DNA from: an uncultured Bacilli bacterium
GTDB taxonomy: Bacteria; Bacillota_I; Bacilli_A; RF39; UBA660
Direction of reading: 5' to 3'
Assembly (NCBI GenBank): GCA_934163035.1
Contig: CAKPJX010000011.1
Coordinates: 1 to 46,133, forward strand
Length of the DNA: 46,133 nucleotides
Position numbers and translations under genes: made by a program. This document shows positions 35,101-44,922 of this stretch, one piece after another (the stretch's first letter is position 1; every line of letters begins with the position of its first letter). The notes beneath the pieces were generated by a model that worked only from the letters and a program-made list of their open reading frames with translations, was not told where the DNA came from and searched no databases.

Positions 35101-35916
35101 ATGGAGAAAGTAAGAAGCTTTTCAAAAAAGGTAATAGATATTATCACAACACCAGAGATGAGAATATTACCAGGGCAAATTGCTTTCTTTTTTGTTGTCT
35201 CCTTAATTCCTCTAATTGCTTTACTAGGAGCTATTGCATCATCATTTACAGCATCAACTGTAGCTCTAAAGGAAGCCATAGAAATATCGATGCCATCCGG
35301 TGCCGGAAAATTATTAATAACAATAATATCAAGTGATGGATTAAACTTTAATATAGGTGTCTTCTTTATTTCAGCTTTCATTTTAGCATCAAATGGTACT
35401 AATTCTATCATAAATGCTTCAAATGAAATATATAAATTTAAGCCAAAAGACTTCATAAGTAGAAGAATAAAAGCTATTATAATGACTTTCATTTTAGTAA
35501 TACTTTTAACATTCTTATTACTAGTTCCAGTCTTTGGAGACACGATATTTACAATATTAAAAGATCAGGGTGGTAATAGTAATGCAATTAATTTCCTACA
35601 TAATATGTATCAACTAGCAAAGTACCCAATAAGTTTAATAATAATATACTTTAATATTAAACTAATCTATGTAATAGCCCCAGATCAGCAAATAGAAAGT
35701 AAAACTACTACAAAGGGTGCTATTTTTACAACTATAAGCTGGATAGTAGCATCAGAAGTATACTCATTCTATGTAGAAACATTTACAAAATATGATTTAT
35801 TCTATGGTAGTATTTCTAATATCTTAATTCTACTATTGTGGGTATATTTATTATCATACATATTTGTCATAGGATTAGTTATAAATGTTGGAACATATAA
35901 AGATAAAAGAATCTAA
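35101..35916 (+). CDS. YihY/BrkB family inner membrane protein
   Basis: A 271-residue integral membrane protein of the YihY (formerly ribonuclease BN)/BrkB family with about six helices. Family segments visible are LPGQIAFFFVVSLIPLIALLG near the N terminus, FISAFILASNGTNSIINASNEIY in the middle and ILILLLWVYLLSYIFVIG near the end. Function in the family is unclear; envelope transport has been suggested. AAGAGGTAG precedes the ATG, and it shares an operon with the upstream sensor. Confidence 0.85.
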   Translation: MEKVRSFSKKVIDIITTPEMRILPGQIAFFFVVSLIPLIALLGAIASSFTASTVALKEAIEISMPSGAGKLLITIISSDGLNFNIGVFFISAFILASNGTNSIINASNEIYKFKPKDFISRRIKAIIMTFILVILLTFLLLVPVFGDTIFTILKDQGGNSNAINFLHNMYQLAKYPISLIIIYFNIKLIYVIAPDQQIESKTTTKGAIFTTISWIVASEVYSFYVETFTKYDLFYGSISNILILLLWVYLLSYIFVIGLVINVGTYKDKRI

Positions 35917-35940
35917 AGAAAGTTTAAAACTTTCTTTTAA
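35915..35940 (+). terminator. Terminator after the BrkB gene
   Basis: AAAGAAAGTTT and AAACTTTCTTT form a near-complete palindrome overlapping the stop codon and followed by a short T/A-rich run. The stem is AT-rich, so strength is moderate. Confidence 0.65.
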
Positions 35941-35951
35941 AATGCAACAGA

Positions 35952-35980
35952 TTGAAAAACATAACTATACGTGATATAAT
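35952..35980 (+). promoter_or_regulatory. Promoter of the LtaS-like gene
   Basis: TTGAAA, a 17-bp spacer and TATAAT with an upstream TG precede the start by 18 bases, giving a very short leader that still contains GCGAGG. Confidence 0.78.
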
Positions 35981-35998
35981 TATGTAGCGAGGTAAGAT

Positions 35999-38068
35999 AT
36001 GAAAAAAATAGAATTTAAATATAAGAAAGTAAAAGACAAAGTTATAAGAAAAATAAAAAGTCTCAGAGAAAAAAAGATAATAAGCATTTATATCAAAAGA
36101 AACGTATTATTTTTAACTTATGTCATAACTTGTTTATTAAATGCAACTATACTTAGATTTTTTTGCATTCATAGTATGAGTAACTATCTGTCTGTAAAAG
36201 CTATTATGGGTGATTTATCACTGATCATAATAATTGGTGCCTTTGGTTATCTCTTAAAACCAAAAAACAGATTTACATACTATATGATAGCAGATGTATT
36301 TCTAAGTGCCATATGTATGATTAATTCAGTCTATTATACGTTTTATTCATCATTTGCATCAGTTTCAATGCTATCACTAACTCAATATATTGGCGATGTA
36401 GGGGATGCGGTTGTTGAAAATGTACTGCAACTAAAGGATTTAATATATGTCATAGGACCATTAGTATTAGTAATTGTTCACCTTAAATTAAAGAAAAAAA
36501 ACTACTACAAGAAAGTTGAAATAAAATCAGAACGAAAGAAAAGAGCTACAAAGACTCTTTGCACAGGAGCCGGCATTTTAGCACTATTCATTGTAACATT
36601 AACATCACTTGATGTATCAAGATTTGTTAAACAATGGAATAAAGAATATATAGTTATGCGTTTTGGTATATACATATATCAAAGTAATGATTTAATAACG
36701 TCAATGCAACCTAAAATAAATGCAATGTTTGGATATGATAAAGCAAAAAAGAACTTCAATGAGTATTTTAAGGATAAAACAGAACAAACTACTAATGAAT
36801 ATACAGATATTTTTAAAGGAAAAAATATTTTAGTAATTCATGCAGAAAGTATGCAAGGTAATGTTATTGGCTTAGAGTTTAATGGTCAAGAAGTTAGTCC
36901 AACCTTAAATAAACTTTCTAAGGAAGGAATGTACTTTTCAAATTATTATTCACAAGTAAGTGTTGGTACTAGTAGTGATACGGAATTAACCTTTAATACA
37001 TCACTCATGCCTACTAAAAGTGGTACAGCTTTTGTATCATACGCAGATAGAACATATATTTCTATGCCAAAACTACTAGATGAAAAAGGCTACTATACAT
37101 TTAGTATGCATGCTAATAACGCAGACTTCTGGAATAGAAGAACAATGCATGAGAATCTAGGCTATCAAAGATTCTATAGTAAAAAAGACTATAAAGTAAC
37201 AGCCGATAAGACAATAGGTTTAGGACTATCTGATGAAGAATTCTTCAAGCAATCTATTCCAAAATTAACAAGTATTAATAAAAAATATGATAATTGGTAT
37301 GGAGTAATGATTATGTTATCAAATCATACACCATTCTCTGATACAGAAAAATATGGTGACTTTGCTGTAGATATTAAAGAAAAAGTAGTAAATAAAGATG
37401 GTGTTGAAGAAGAAGTTACTTACCCATATATGGAAGGTACTAAATTAGGTAATTACTTTAAATCTTTCCACTATGCAGATAAACAACTTGGTAGTTTCAT
37501 TGAACAATTAGATGCTAATGGACTACTAGATAATACAGTTTTAGTTATATATGGAGATCATGATGCAAGACTATCGAGAGGTGATTATAACAGATTATAT
37601 AACTATGATAAAGAAAACGATTCTACTCTAAGTAAAGATGATCCAAATTATAAAGAATATGATTCATATCAATATGAATTAGGAAGAAAAGTTCCATTTA
37701 TCATATGGACTAAAGACATAGCCGGTAGTAAATACAACATGGAAGTAACAAATGTTATGGGAATGTATGATGCACTACCAACACTAGGAAACATGTTTGG
37801 AGTTTATAATAAATATCAATTAGGCCATGATATTTTCAATATAAAGGAAAATAATATTGTTTGTTTCCCTAATGGAAACTGGTTAACAAATAAAGTATAT
37901 TACAATAGTCAGAAAATGGAATACCTATCATTAACAGGTGAGGCTATCAGTGAAGAAGAAATAAAGAATAATACTGAGTACACCAATAAACTTTTAGATG
38001 TATCAAATGATATAATAGTATTTAACTTATTAAATGATGATAAAGAAGAGATTCCAAAAATGGAATAG
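35999..38068 (+). CDS. LtaS-like sulfatase-fold polymer synthase
   Basis: A 689-residue lipoteichoic-acid-synthase-type protein. Five membrane helices occupy about residues 30-215. The extracellular sulfatase-fold domain (about 275-640) has the metal ligand Glu283 in HAESMQ, the active-site segment GTSSDTEL (Thr324-Ser325-Ser326-Asp327), the segment MLSNHTPF, and the metal-binding YGDHDARLSR. LtaS transfers glycerol phosphate from phosphatidylglycerol onto a glycolipid or growing chain. In S. aureus LtaS the nucleophile Thr is two residues before the Asp; here that place is Ser325. A glycan phosphotransferase other than LTA synthase is possible. A second membrane protein follows after 11 bases. 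Confidence 0.86.
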   Translation: MKKIEFKYKKVKDKVIRKIKSLREKKIISIYIKRNVLFLTYVITCLLNATILRFFCIHSMSNYLSVKAIMGDLSLIIIIGAFGYLLKPKNRFTYYMIADVFLSAICMINSVYYTFYSSFASVSMLSLTQYIGDVGDAVVENVLQLKDLIYVIGPLVLVIVHLKLKKKNYYKKVEIKSERKKRATKTLCTGAGILALFIVTLTSLDVSRFVKQWNKEYIVMRFGIYIYQSNDLITSMQPKINAMFGYDKAKKNFNEYFKDKTEQTTNEYTDIFKGKNILVIHAESMQGNVIGLEFNGQEVSPTLNKLSKEGMYFSNYYSQVSVGTSSDTELTFNTSLMPTKSGTAFVSYADRTYISMPKLLDEKGYYTFSMHANNADFWNRRTMHENLGYQRFYSKKDYKVTADKTIGLGLSDEEFFKQSIPKLTSINKKYDNWYGVMIMLSNHTPFSDTEKYGDFAVDIKEKVVNKDGVEEEVTYPYMEGTKLGNYFKSFHYADKQLGSFIEQLDANGLLDNTVLVIYGDHDARLSRGDYNRLYNYDKENDSTLSKDDPNYKEYDSYQYELGRKVPFIIWTKDIAGSKYNMEVTNVMGMYDALPTLGNMFGVYNKYQLGHDIFNIKENNIVCFPNGNWLTNKVYYNSQKMEYLSLTGEAISEEEIKNNTEYTNKLLDVSNDIIVFNLLNDDKEEIPKME

Positions 38069-38079
38069 AAAGGGAATTT

Positions 38080-38706
38080 ATGAAATTAAAAAAGAAAGTA
38101 AAGAAGACTATAGTTATTATAGTTGTCATATTATTATTAGCGGCGTTAGCCTTTTTAATACTAAGAAAAACATTATTTAAGGAAACTGTAAAAGAGCCAC
38201 AAGTATTAAATAAAATAGATGACTATGGATATGTGCTAAAAGACAATAAGAGTAAAAAGTATCAAAAAGAATTTACTGAATTAGTAAAAATATTAAAAAA
38301 AGATCCAGTAAACGAAGAAGAATACGCCTCAAAAATAGCAGAGATGTTTATCATAGACTTTTATTCATTAAGTGATAAAAGTGCTAAAACGGATGTTGGA
38401 GGAGTAGACTTTGTTCATCCAGACATCTTAAGCAACTTCCTAGAAAACGCAGAAGACACCCTTTATAAGCATGTAGAAAGCAATATCTATGGTAATAGAA
38501 ACCAAAGTCTTCCAACTATAGATAGTGTAAACATTGAAAGTGTAGAAAAAACAAGTTTTACATATGGCGAAGAAACTGATGAGAATGCTTATTTGATAAA
38601 AGCAACATGGACATATAAAGAAGAAGCTTTCTCAGATTATCAATCTAAAGCTAGTATGATATTCATCCATAAAGATAAGAAGTTATATTTAGCTGAGCTA
38701 GGTTAA
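38080..38706 (+). CDS. Hypothetical membrane-anchored protein after LtaS-like gene
   Basis: A 208-residue protein with one N-terminal helix (about 9-27) and an extracytoplasmic domain of mixed helix and strand. The family is not known to me. GAAAGGG precedes the ATG, and it lies 11 bases after the LtaS-like gene, sharing its transcript, with a terminator right after its stop. An accessory role in polymer synthesis is inferred from position only. Confidence 0.68.
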   Translation: MKLKKKVKKTIVIIVVILLLAALAFLILRKTLFKETVKEPQVLNKIDDYGYVLKDNKSKKYQKEFTELVKILKKDPVNEEEYASKIAEMFIIDFYSLSDKSAKTDVGGVDFVHPDILSNFLENAEDTLYKHVESNIYGNRNQSLPTIDSVNIESVEKTSFTYGEETDENAYLIKATWTYKEEAFSDYQSKASMIFIHKDKKLYLAELG

Positions 38707-38729
38707 AAACATCTTCATAGATGTTTTTT
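38706..38729 (+). terminator. Terminator of the LtaS-like operon
   Basis: AAAACATCT pairs with AGATGTTTT across a four-base loop with further T residues, starting at the stop codon. The following 140 bases up to the convergent terminator show nothing recognisable. Confidence 0.85.
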
Positions 38730-38874
38730 CTTTATTGCAATTTCAATCGCATCATTTTACTTATATTTTAATTCTATATATATCACGCTTAATTATTATA
38801 AGTCTTTTATAAAAATAAAAAATTAGAGTAAGTAGAGTAGAATTAATATAACATTAAAATTTATTTCATAAAAA

Positions 38875-38898
38875 AGAGTTAATTGATTTATTAACTCT
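38875..38898 (-). terminator. Terminator of the LCP gene
   Basis: On the minus strand AGAGTTAA pairs with TTAACTCT across an 8-base loop and is followed by TTTTTT. The stem includes the last coding bases and the stop codon. Confidence 0.85.
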
Positions 38899-40921
38899 CT
38901 TTAGTAGATGTATCAGTATCTTTATCAGTATTTTTGTCTGCTTCTTTATCAGTATCTTTATCTTTATCCTTATCAGTATTTGCATCCTTATCTTTATCAG
39001 TATCCTTGTCAGTGTTTTTATCTTTATCAGTATCCTTGTCAGTGTTTTTATCTTTATCAGTATTTTTATTAGAGTTTTTATCTTTATCAGTTGTATTAGA
39101 TTTACTATTATCAGCTAATGTAAGAACAACACTACCTTTTATCATATCAATTCTCTTATTTGCAGGATAACTTTGTGCAATAACAGTACCATTACCACCA
39201 GTAAATGTAACACTTATACCATGTCTACTAGCCTTAGCCCTAGCAGTTGCTTCGCTGTCACCAATAAAGCTAGGTAAAAGATCATAAGCATTTGATGTTT
39301 TATAAGGTCCTTTACCAATAATCTCTTTTTCATAAGGTTGATTAATAGAAAAACTAAATTCTTTAATAATTTCACTTTCCTCTAAACCAAGGTTTTCTTT
39401 CATAGCTTTTACAATATCATCTCTACTTAGTTTATTAGGGACATAATCGTATAAAACCATTCTCATACGTTCATCATAAATCATCTGACTAGTACCAGAT
39501 AAATAAAGTTGTTGAATATTAACTATATTAACTTCATCTGATGATAAACTTTTCTTCATAATATCTTTACCAATATTATAGAAAGAAAGCATCTGTTTTG
39601 GTGTTAAATTAGTATCAAGACTATTAGAAACAGTATTAAGTATATCATTGAATTTACCAACACTATTAATTGTTTTAACTTTATTAGCCAAAGCCATAAT
39701 AATTTCTTGTTGATGTTGATTTCTTCCAAAGTCTCCATTAACTAAAGCTTTTCTATTTCTAGCATAGACTAAAGCTTGTTCACCATTTAAAGTTTGATAT
39801 CCAGGATTTATACATATCTCAGATCCACGCGATGAATCATCAGTACATAATTGTTGTTCAACATTAATGTCAACTCCACCAACAGCATCAACCAATTTAA
39901 CTAATCCTTTAAAGTTAATCTTTGCGTAATAATCAATATTAATATCAAGATAGTTTTCTATAGTATTCATCATACAATCGTTACCATATCCAGCAGCATG
40001 TGTAATTTTATTTTGAGCCTTACTAGGCCAACAAGCTATTGGAACATAACTATCCCTAGGAATAGAAAGTATTGTAGCATTTAATGTTTTTGGATTAAAT
40101 GTAATAAGAATAAGAGTATCACCATTAGCAACAGCATTTTTAGCAAGAACTTCATCAGTTGAATCAATTCCCATTAATAGCATCGTAAAAGGTTGAGTAA
40201 TATCTTTTCCACTTGATTCAGTTTCTACTTTAGAAGTAGCAGCCTTTTTCATTTTCTTTTCCTTCGAAATAACGATCTTAGTATCAGTAGCAATATTTTC
40301 ATAACCACTCAAGTTAGAAAACATAGAAACATAATCAGTAGGTAAGAATACAGCATCTATTTCAGAAAGATATAAATCTGTAATCATAGATGAATAATCA
40401 TCATAATTTTTAATTTCATTATCGTCATTTAAATTATTATCTTTAATTATCTCTTGTGGAATAATATATCCATCAGGAGATTTTTTATCACTTAAAAGTC
40501 CAATAGATAAATTTTTAATATCAGAAGAATTATTAACATCAGATTTACTCATAACAACTAAACTAGAAGAATAAGTAACAGTACCCTTATTCATATTTGA
40601 AAGTTTACCATACAGGTAAAAAATAATTCCACCAACTGCTAAGGAAATAATAGAATAAATAATCATACAGGTAATAAATAGAGAAGTTTTCTTTGCTTTT
40701 TTTCTCTTTTTAAAAATCTTCTTAGTTTTAAATATTAACAATATATCTATTAAAGCAAGTACTACCATAACTATATACCTTATAGTATTTTCAATAGCAC
40801 TTAAAATATATATTTCGTATATAGCAAAGATACTACTAATAAGTGAAATAACCAATAAAATAATCATAATCACTTTCTTAACTTTGCTAATCCCATTATT
40901 ATTCTCTTTTTCTTTTGACAT
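38891..40921 (-). CDS. LytR-CpsA-Psr ligase fused to a PASTA domain
   Basis: A 676-residue envelope protein. Three membrane helices lie in about residues 17-105. A loop domain follows (about 125-235, LSIGLLSDKKSPDGYIIP region). The LCP catalytic domain (about 250-500) has LLMGIDS, LSIPRDSYVPI, KITHAAGYG and QALVYARNRK, including the arginines that grip the polyprenyl phosphate. A PASTA domain (about 534-602) and a Lys/Asp/Thr tail (603-676) end the protein. LCP proteins attach teichoic acid or capsule polymer to peptidoglycan; PASTA domains bind peptidoglycan. I chose the ATG at 40921 because AGGAGGT lies six bases upstream. Confidence 0.88.
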   Translation of the reverse strand: MSKEKENNNGISKVKKVIMIILLVISLISSIFAIYEIYILSAIENTIRYIVMVVLALIDILLIFKTKKIFKKRKKAKKTSLFITCMIIYSIISLAVGGIIFYLYGKLSNMNKGTVTYSSSLVVMSKSDVNNSSDIKNLSIGLLSDKKSPDGYIIPQEIIKDNNLNDDNEIKNYDDYSSMITDLYLSEIDAVFLPTDYVSMFSNLSGYENIATDTKIVISKEKKMKKAATSKVETESSGKDITQPFTMLLMGIDSTDEVLAKNAVANGDTLILITFNPKTLNATILSIPRDSYVPIACWPSKAQNKITHAAGYGNDCMMNTIENYLDINIDYYAKINFKGLVKLVDAVGGVDINVEQQLCTDDSSRGSEICINPGYQTLNGEQALVYARNRKALVNGDFGRNQHQQEIIMALANKVKTINSVGKFNDILNTVSNSLDTNLTPKQMLSFYNIGKDIMKKSLSSDEVNIVNIQQLYLSGTSQMIYDERMRMVLYDYVPNKLSRDDIVKAMKENLGLEESEIIKEFSFSINQPYEKEIIGKGPYKTSNAYDLLPSFIGDSEATARAKASRHGISVTFTGGNGTVIAQSYPANKRIDMIKGSVVLTLADNSKSNTTDKDKNSNKNTDKDKNTDKDTDKDKNTDKDTDKDKDANTDKDKDKDTDKEADKNTDKDTDTSTKES
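38905..39091 (-). repeat. Nested tandem repeats encoding the LCP tail
   Basis: A degenerate hierarchy of 6-, 9- and 30-base repeats encodes a tail of Asp, Lys and Thr (units such as DKDKNT and DKDTDK). Two 30-base units at 39001-39030 and 39031-39060 are exact copies, so the region is prone to length change by slippage. Confidence 0.88.
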
Positions 40922-40956
40922 AAAAGACCTCCTATTTGTCAAACTATACATACTAT

Positions 40957-40985
40957 ATTATAACCAAAATAGAAGCAATTATCAA
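40957..40985 (-). promoter_or_regulatory. LCP gene promoter
   Basis: On the minus strand TTGATA, a 17-bp spacer and TATAAT end about 36 bases before the LCP start, within the 198-base divergent gap. The opposite gene has TATAAT at 41086-41091. Confidence 0.77.
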
Positions 40986-41119
40986 TACCGAGTATCCCTA
41001 AATTTATATAAGTAAAAATCTGTCAAATTATGTAAAATAAAAAGTATTTATATCAAAAAATATAAAATAGTAATAGAAAAAACTGTATAATATAGTTGGA
41101 TAATATCGGAGGTGGTAAA

Positions 41120-44100
41120 GTGAAAAAAAGATTATTATTAATAATATCTCTTTTTGTTTTACTAAGTGCCAAAGATATTAAAGCTTTTTCATCAGATAAT
41201 TATAAAAACAAGAGTTTATGCGGAAATTATGAAGTAGCTGGTTTTCACGCTGATGGAGTAATTGATCCTGTTAGCTGTCATAATACGTTTGAAGAAGCAA
41301 GAAATTTTATGATTAATAATGGTGCTGATGACTTGGCTATAATGACTAAGATAAATGGAAAGACTAAAATACTTGAAGCTAATGTAGGACTTATTGACTT
41401 CAATGTTTATCCTAATGAAAATAATAAAACTATTAATTTCTATTATTCAACCAAATTAGGTTCTGCTTATACGTATATGAATAATAAAGGATCATATGGT
41501 GGAGTAGATGGGGCCTTTTTAAGTACAGAATATACATCAAAAGGAGTCTGGGCAGCAAAAGTATTAATTGGAAATAGCACTTCCTGGGTAAAACAAGATG
41601 ACTATGAAATAGTTCCAATTACCTGGATAAAATCAAGCAGCTATTACACAGTAACCAATGATTCTATAAGACACAACTATGTTGCGAAAATTCAGGAACC
41701 ATATTCTGGAAGTTCAGGATCGACAATAGGTCCCAAACCTGATATGTTATCAGTTGGAAATTATTATAGCTATGACGGTCATTATTTTTACAAAGACTTA
41801 AAAACAATGATTAAAGATTATAAAAATAATACCAGAAATAATTCTGTTAATAAAAACGACCCTTATTATAACTATTATATGTACTTATCAAATCACACTA
41901 GAACATCATACTCAAGCGCTAATATAGATGAATATATTAGAAATAATATGGGAATTACACAAGATAGTTATGGAAAAAAAAGCAAAGGAAATAATTCTAG
42001 ATTATATGGAAAAGGACAATTCTTTTATTACTCACAAGAAAAATATGGTGTAAATGCTCTTCTTTCATTAAGTTTAAGTAGAAATGAAACAGGTAATGGT
42101 AGAAGTACACTAGCAATTAGAAAGAATAATGGATTTGGTTTAAATGCCGTTGATAGTAATCCATATCATGATGCTAATTGGTACGCAAGCTTTGCAAGTA
42201 GTATCTTAGGATATACCTCAAAATATGTAACATATGGTTATGTACATCCTAGGGATTGGCGCTATTTTGGTCCACAATTTGGTGACAAAGGTTTTGGAAT
42301 GAATGTAAAATATGCCTCAGATACTTATTGGAGTGAAAAGATGGCTTCAAACTACTATAACTTTGATAAGTCCAAAGGATTACAAGATTATAATTATTAT
42401 CAGTTAGGAGTTATAACAGATGCTACTTCAGCAAATGCAATGAGTGATGCTTCAAAAAGTTCGAAATTTGTTTATAAGTATACTGAAGCAGAAGATGCTC
42501 TAGTCATAATAGGAGAGAAAAAAGGAGAAGCAGTAAATGGTAATACTACTTGGTATAAGGTTGTAAGTGATTTAAATATTGACTCTAATTTTAATGAAAT
42601 AACATCAGGAAATTATAATTGGAATAGTTATGTCTATATCCCAGCAGCTTATGTTAGAAAGATCAATAAGGGAAAAAATGGATATATATCACCAAATTCA
42701 GTAACCGAATATATAGACAAAAATTATACGTATGATTTATATGATTATGAAAATACATTAAAACCAAAAGTGGCTAAGTCAACAAAGGATACTAACTACT
42801 ATTATGATTCGTCACTACAAAGTGTGAAAAATCAAACATTATTAAAAGATAGGTATGTAATGGTTTATGCCGCAGCTTATGATGAAAAAGGTAAAGAAAT
42901 ATCATACTTAGTAACTTCAGAATACTTGTATGATCAAAAAGAATGGGTTAGTGCTGATGCGATTGACTTTGTAACTTCTAAATATGCTTATGTCAATATG
43001 GCACCAGAAGGTAATTACTATACCTGGGACAATAGTACACCAGTTGAACTTTCAACAACCGTAATTGGTGGTCACTTTGATAACTCATACGTTCCAGTAT
43101 TGGAAGAAAAAGTAGTTGATGGAAGACTATGGTATAAAGTTCCAGTTAGCCTATCAACCAATAATAATATTTATGGTTGGACACTATCAAAAACAGAAGA
43201 TGCAACCTTTACTTTATACACATATACTGTGGAAAACAAAGCCCCAGAAATTAAAGCTGTGGATAAAACGATTGTCCAGGGTACTAAGATTGATTTATTA
43301 AAAGATGTAAGCGCAACTGATCCAGAAGATGGAACAATACAGGTAACTGTTAAGAGCTCTAACCTAGATATAGATAAGGTTGGAACATATCAAGTAACAT
43401 ATCAAGCAACAGATAGTAAAAATAAAACTACAGAAAAAACAATAACAATAACAGTTACTGAAAATAAAAAACCAGTTATAACAGCAAATGATAAAATAAT
43501 TACAAAAGGATTAGATTTCAATCCTAAAAAAGATGTTAAAGCAACAGATGAAGAGGATGGAGAAATAGAAGTAAAAGTAATTGATAATAAGGTTAACAAA
43601 GATGAATTAGGAACATACCAAGTAACATATCAAGCAACAGATAGTTATAATCAAACAGTAACTAAAACAATAAATGTTACCGTAGTAGCTAATCAATTAC
43701 CTACAATAAATGCAATTGATAAAACAATTTATTTGAATGAAGAGTATAATGAACTAGATGGCATTAAAGCAATAGATCCAGAAGATGGTGATATAACAAA
43801 TAAATTAAAAGTTGTAGAGACAAAAGTTGATACAACAAAAGTTGGAGAGTATAAAGTTATTTATGAAGTAACTGATAATTATGGTGATAAGGTAACAAAA
43901 GAAATAAAAATAACAGTAGTAGAAAAAGTATTAATTGAAACAACAGGAAATCTTTACTTTGATTACTTAAAGGAAGTAAATAAAAAACTACAACTAAGGG
44001 GTTACTTAACACTAAATGGTATTGATAATACCTTAGATGAAAATATTACTTATAAGATTCTATTTGTAGATGAAAATGGAACAACATTTGAACAAAAAGC

Positions 44101-44860
44101 GACAAGAATAAAAGACTTAACTGGTATCACAAGACCAATTCCTTCACCTGATGGTTATAAATATACTCATTCATGGTTCTATATTGATATTGATCTAGAT
44201 TCTCTTCCAAGAGCAAACTACACTATGTATGCTGTTGCTGAATCTGATAAAACATATAGTAAAGTGTTAATAACAAATAAGTTGTATAAAACAGAAATAA
44301 CTGGCTATGAAACATCAAAAACAACTGTTGCTATAAAGAACAATTATGCTAATAAAACATCAGCAGTAACACTTTATATAAGAGACAACTTCCCTAAAAA
44401 GACAGTTGGTAGTTACTATAACCAATTTGACACATGGAGAACATTAGAGTTTGTTAATAATAAACTACATATAAAAGGTGCTACTTATTCCTATGGTATG
44501 AATTTATCTACAAATTCTAAAGTAGAAAGAAAAATACTATTTGAAAATAAAGAGACTCTAAAGCTTTATTCATTTGATTTAGGTAGTATTACCAACGGCT
44601 TATATAAAGTAGTATTACCAGAAGAAGATAACTTAGATAAAACAAGGGCTTGGTATGATAATAACATAGATATAAGTAAATTAGAAAAAGGTACATATTC
44701 AATATTTATAACTACCACATCCAATAAAACAGATATTTCTGAACTTAATGATAATTTAAGAAGAGATTTAAGTACCAAAAAAGCAACTATTAATGATAAA
44801 AATTATCAATTAAAGCTAGATACAAAAAATGGTAATATAATTGAATTAATAATTAGTTAG
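41120..44860 (+). CDS. Secreted glucosaminidase with three DUF5011 Ig-like domains
   Basis: A 1,246-residue secreted protein. Residues 1-23 form a signal peptide. Domains about 25-70 and 80-170 are unassigned. The glucosaminidase (GH73-type) domain at about 290-430 has the likely catalytic Glu323 in SRNETGNGRS, after FYYSQEKYGVNALLSLSL. SH3-like spacers (about 430-710) precede three DUF5011/HYR Ig-like modules (about 712-935, each with ATDPEDG or similar and VTYQATDS or VIYEVTD). The C-terminal 300 residues are unassigned. It should cut the glycan strands of peptidoglycan outside the cell. I chose the GTG at 41120, with GGAGG seven bases upstream, giving a standard signal peptide. No anchor motif is seen at the C terminus. 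Confidence 0.85.
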   Translation: MKKRLLLIISLFVLLSAKDIKAFSSDNYKNKSLCGNYEVAGFHADGVIDPVSCHNTFEEARNFMINNGADDLAIMTKINGKTKILEANVGLIDFNVYPNENNKTINFYYSTKLGSAYTYMNNKGSYGGVDGAFLSTEYTSKGVWAAKVLIGNSTSWVKQDDYEIVPITWIKSSSYYTVTNDSIRHNYVAKIQEPYSGSSGSTIGPKPDMLSVGNYYSYDGHYFYKDLKTMIKDYKNNTRNNSVNKNDPYYNYYMYLSNHTRTSYSSANIDEYIRNNMGITQDSYGKKSKGNNSRLYGKGQFFYYSQEKYGVNALLSLSLSRNETGNGRSTLAIRKNNGFGLNAVDSNPYHDANWYASFASSILGYTSKYVTYGYVHPRDWRYFGPQFGDKGFGMNVKYASDTYWSEKMASNYYNFDKSKGLQDYNYYQLGVITDATSANAMSDASKSSKFVYKYTEAEDALVIIGEKKGEAVNGNTTWYKVVSDLNIDSNFNEITSGNYNWNSYVYIPAAYVRKINKGKNGYISPNSVTEYIDKNYTYDLYDYENTLKPKVAKSTKDTNYYYDSSLQSVKNQTLLKDRYVMVYAAAYDEKGKEISYLVTSEYLYDQKEWVSADAIDFVTSKYAYVNMAPEGNYYTWDNSTPVELSTTVIGGHFDNSYVPVLEEKVVDGRLWYKVPVSLSTNNNIYGWTLSKTEDATFTLYTYTVENKAPEIKAVDKTIVQGTKIDLLKDVSATDPEDGTIQVTVKSSNLDIDKVGTYQVTYQATDSKNKTTEKTITITVTENKKPVITANDKIITKGLDFNPKKDVKATDEEDGEIEVKVIDNKVNKDELGTYQVTYQATDSYNQTVTKTINVTVVANQLPTINAIDKTIYLNEEYNELDGIKAIDPEDGDITNKLKVVETKVDTTKVGEYKVIYEVTDNYGDKVTKEIKITVVEKVLIETTGNLYFDYLKEVNKKLQLRGYLTLNGIDNTLDENITYKILFVDENGTTFEQKATRIKDLTGITRPIPSPDGYKYTHSWFYIDIDLDSLPRANYTMYAVAESDKTYSKVLITNKLYKTEITGYETSKTTVAIKNNYANKTSAVTLYIRDNFPKKTVGSYYNQFDTWRTLEFVNNKLHIKGATYSYGMNLSTNSKVERKILFENKETLKLYSFDLGSITNGLYKVVLPEEDNLDKTRAWYDNNIDISKLEKGTYSIFITTTSNKTDISELNDNLRRDLSTKKATINDKNYQLKLDTKNGNIIELIIS

Positions 44861-44896
44861 ATAAGAATCTCATTTCAAAATGAATGAGATTCTTAT
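44861..44896 (+). terminator. Strong terminator after the glucosaminidase
   Basis: A perfect 14-bp stem (ATAAGAATCTCATT with AATGAGATTCTTAT, 8-base loop) lies right after the stop. The T content after the stem is modest, and a TATAAT box for the next gene follows within ten bases. Confidence 0.8.
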
Positions 44897-44922
44897 TATT
44901 ATAATATAGAAGAGGTGATTAA

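Noticed and set aside
38905..39091. CRISPR array or plus-strand Ser/Leu-rich gene in the repeat tract
   Set aside because: The repeats have no unique spacers, are in frame with the LCP gene and encode its Asp/Lys/Thr tail. The plus-strand frame is a shadow of that.
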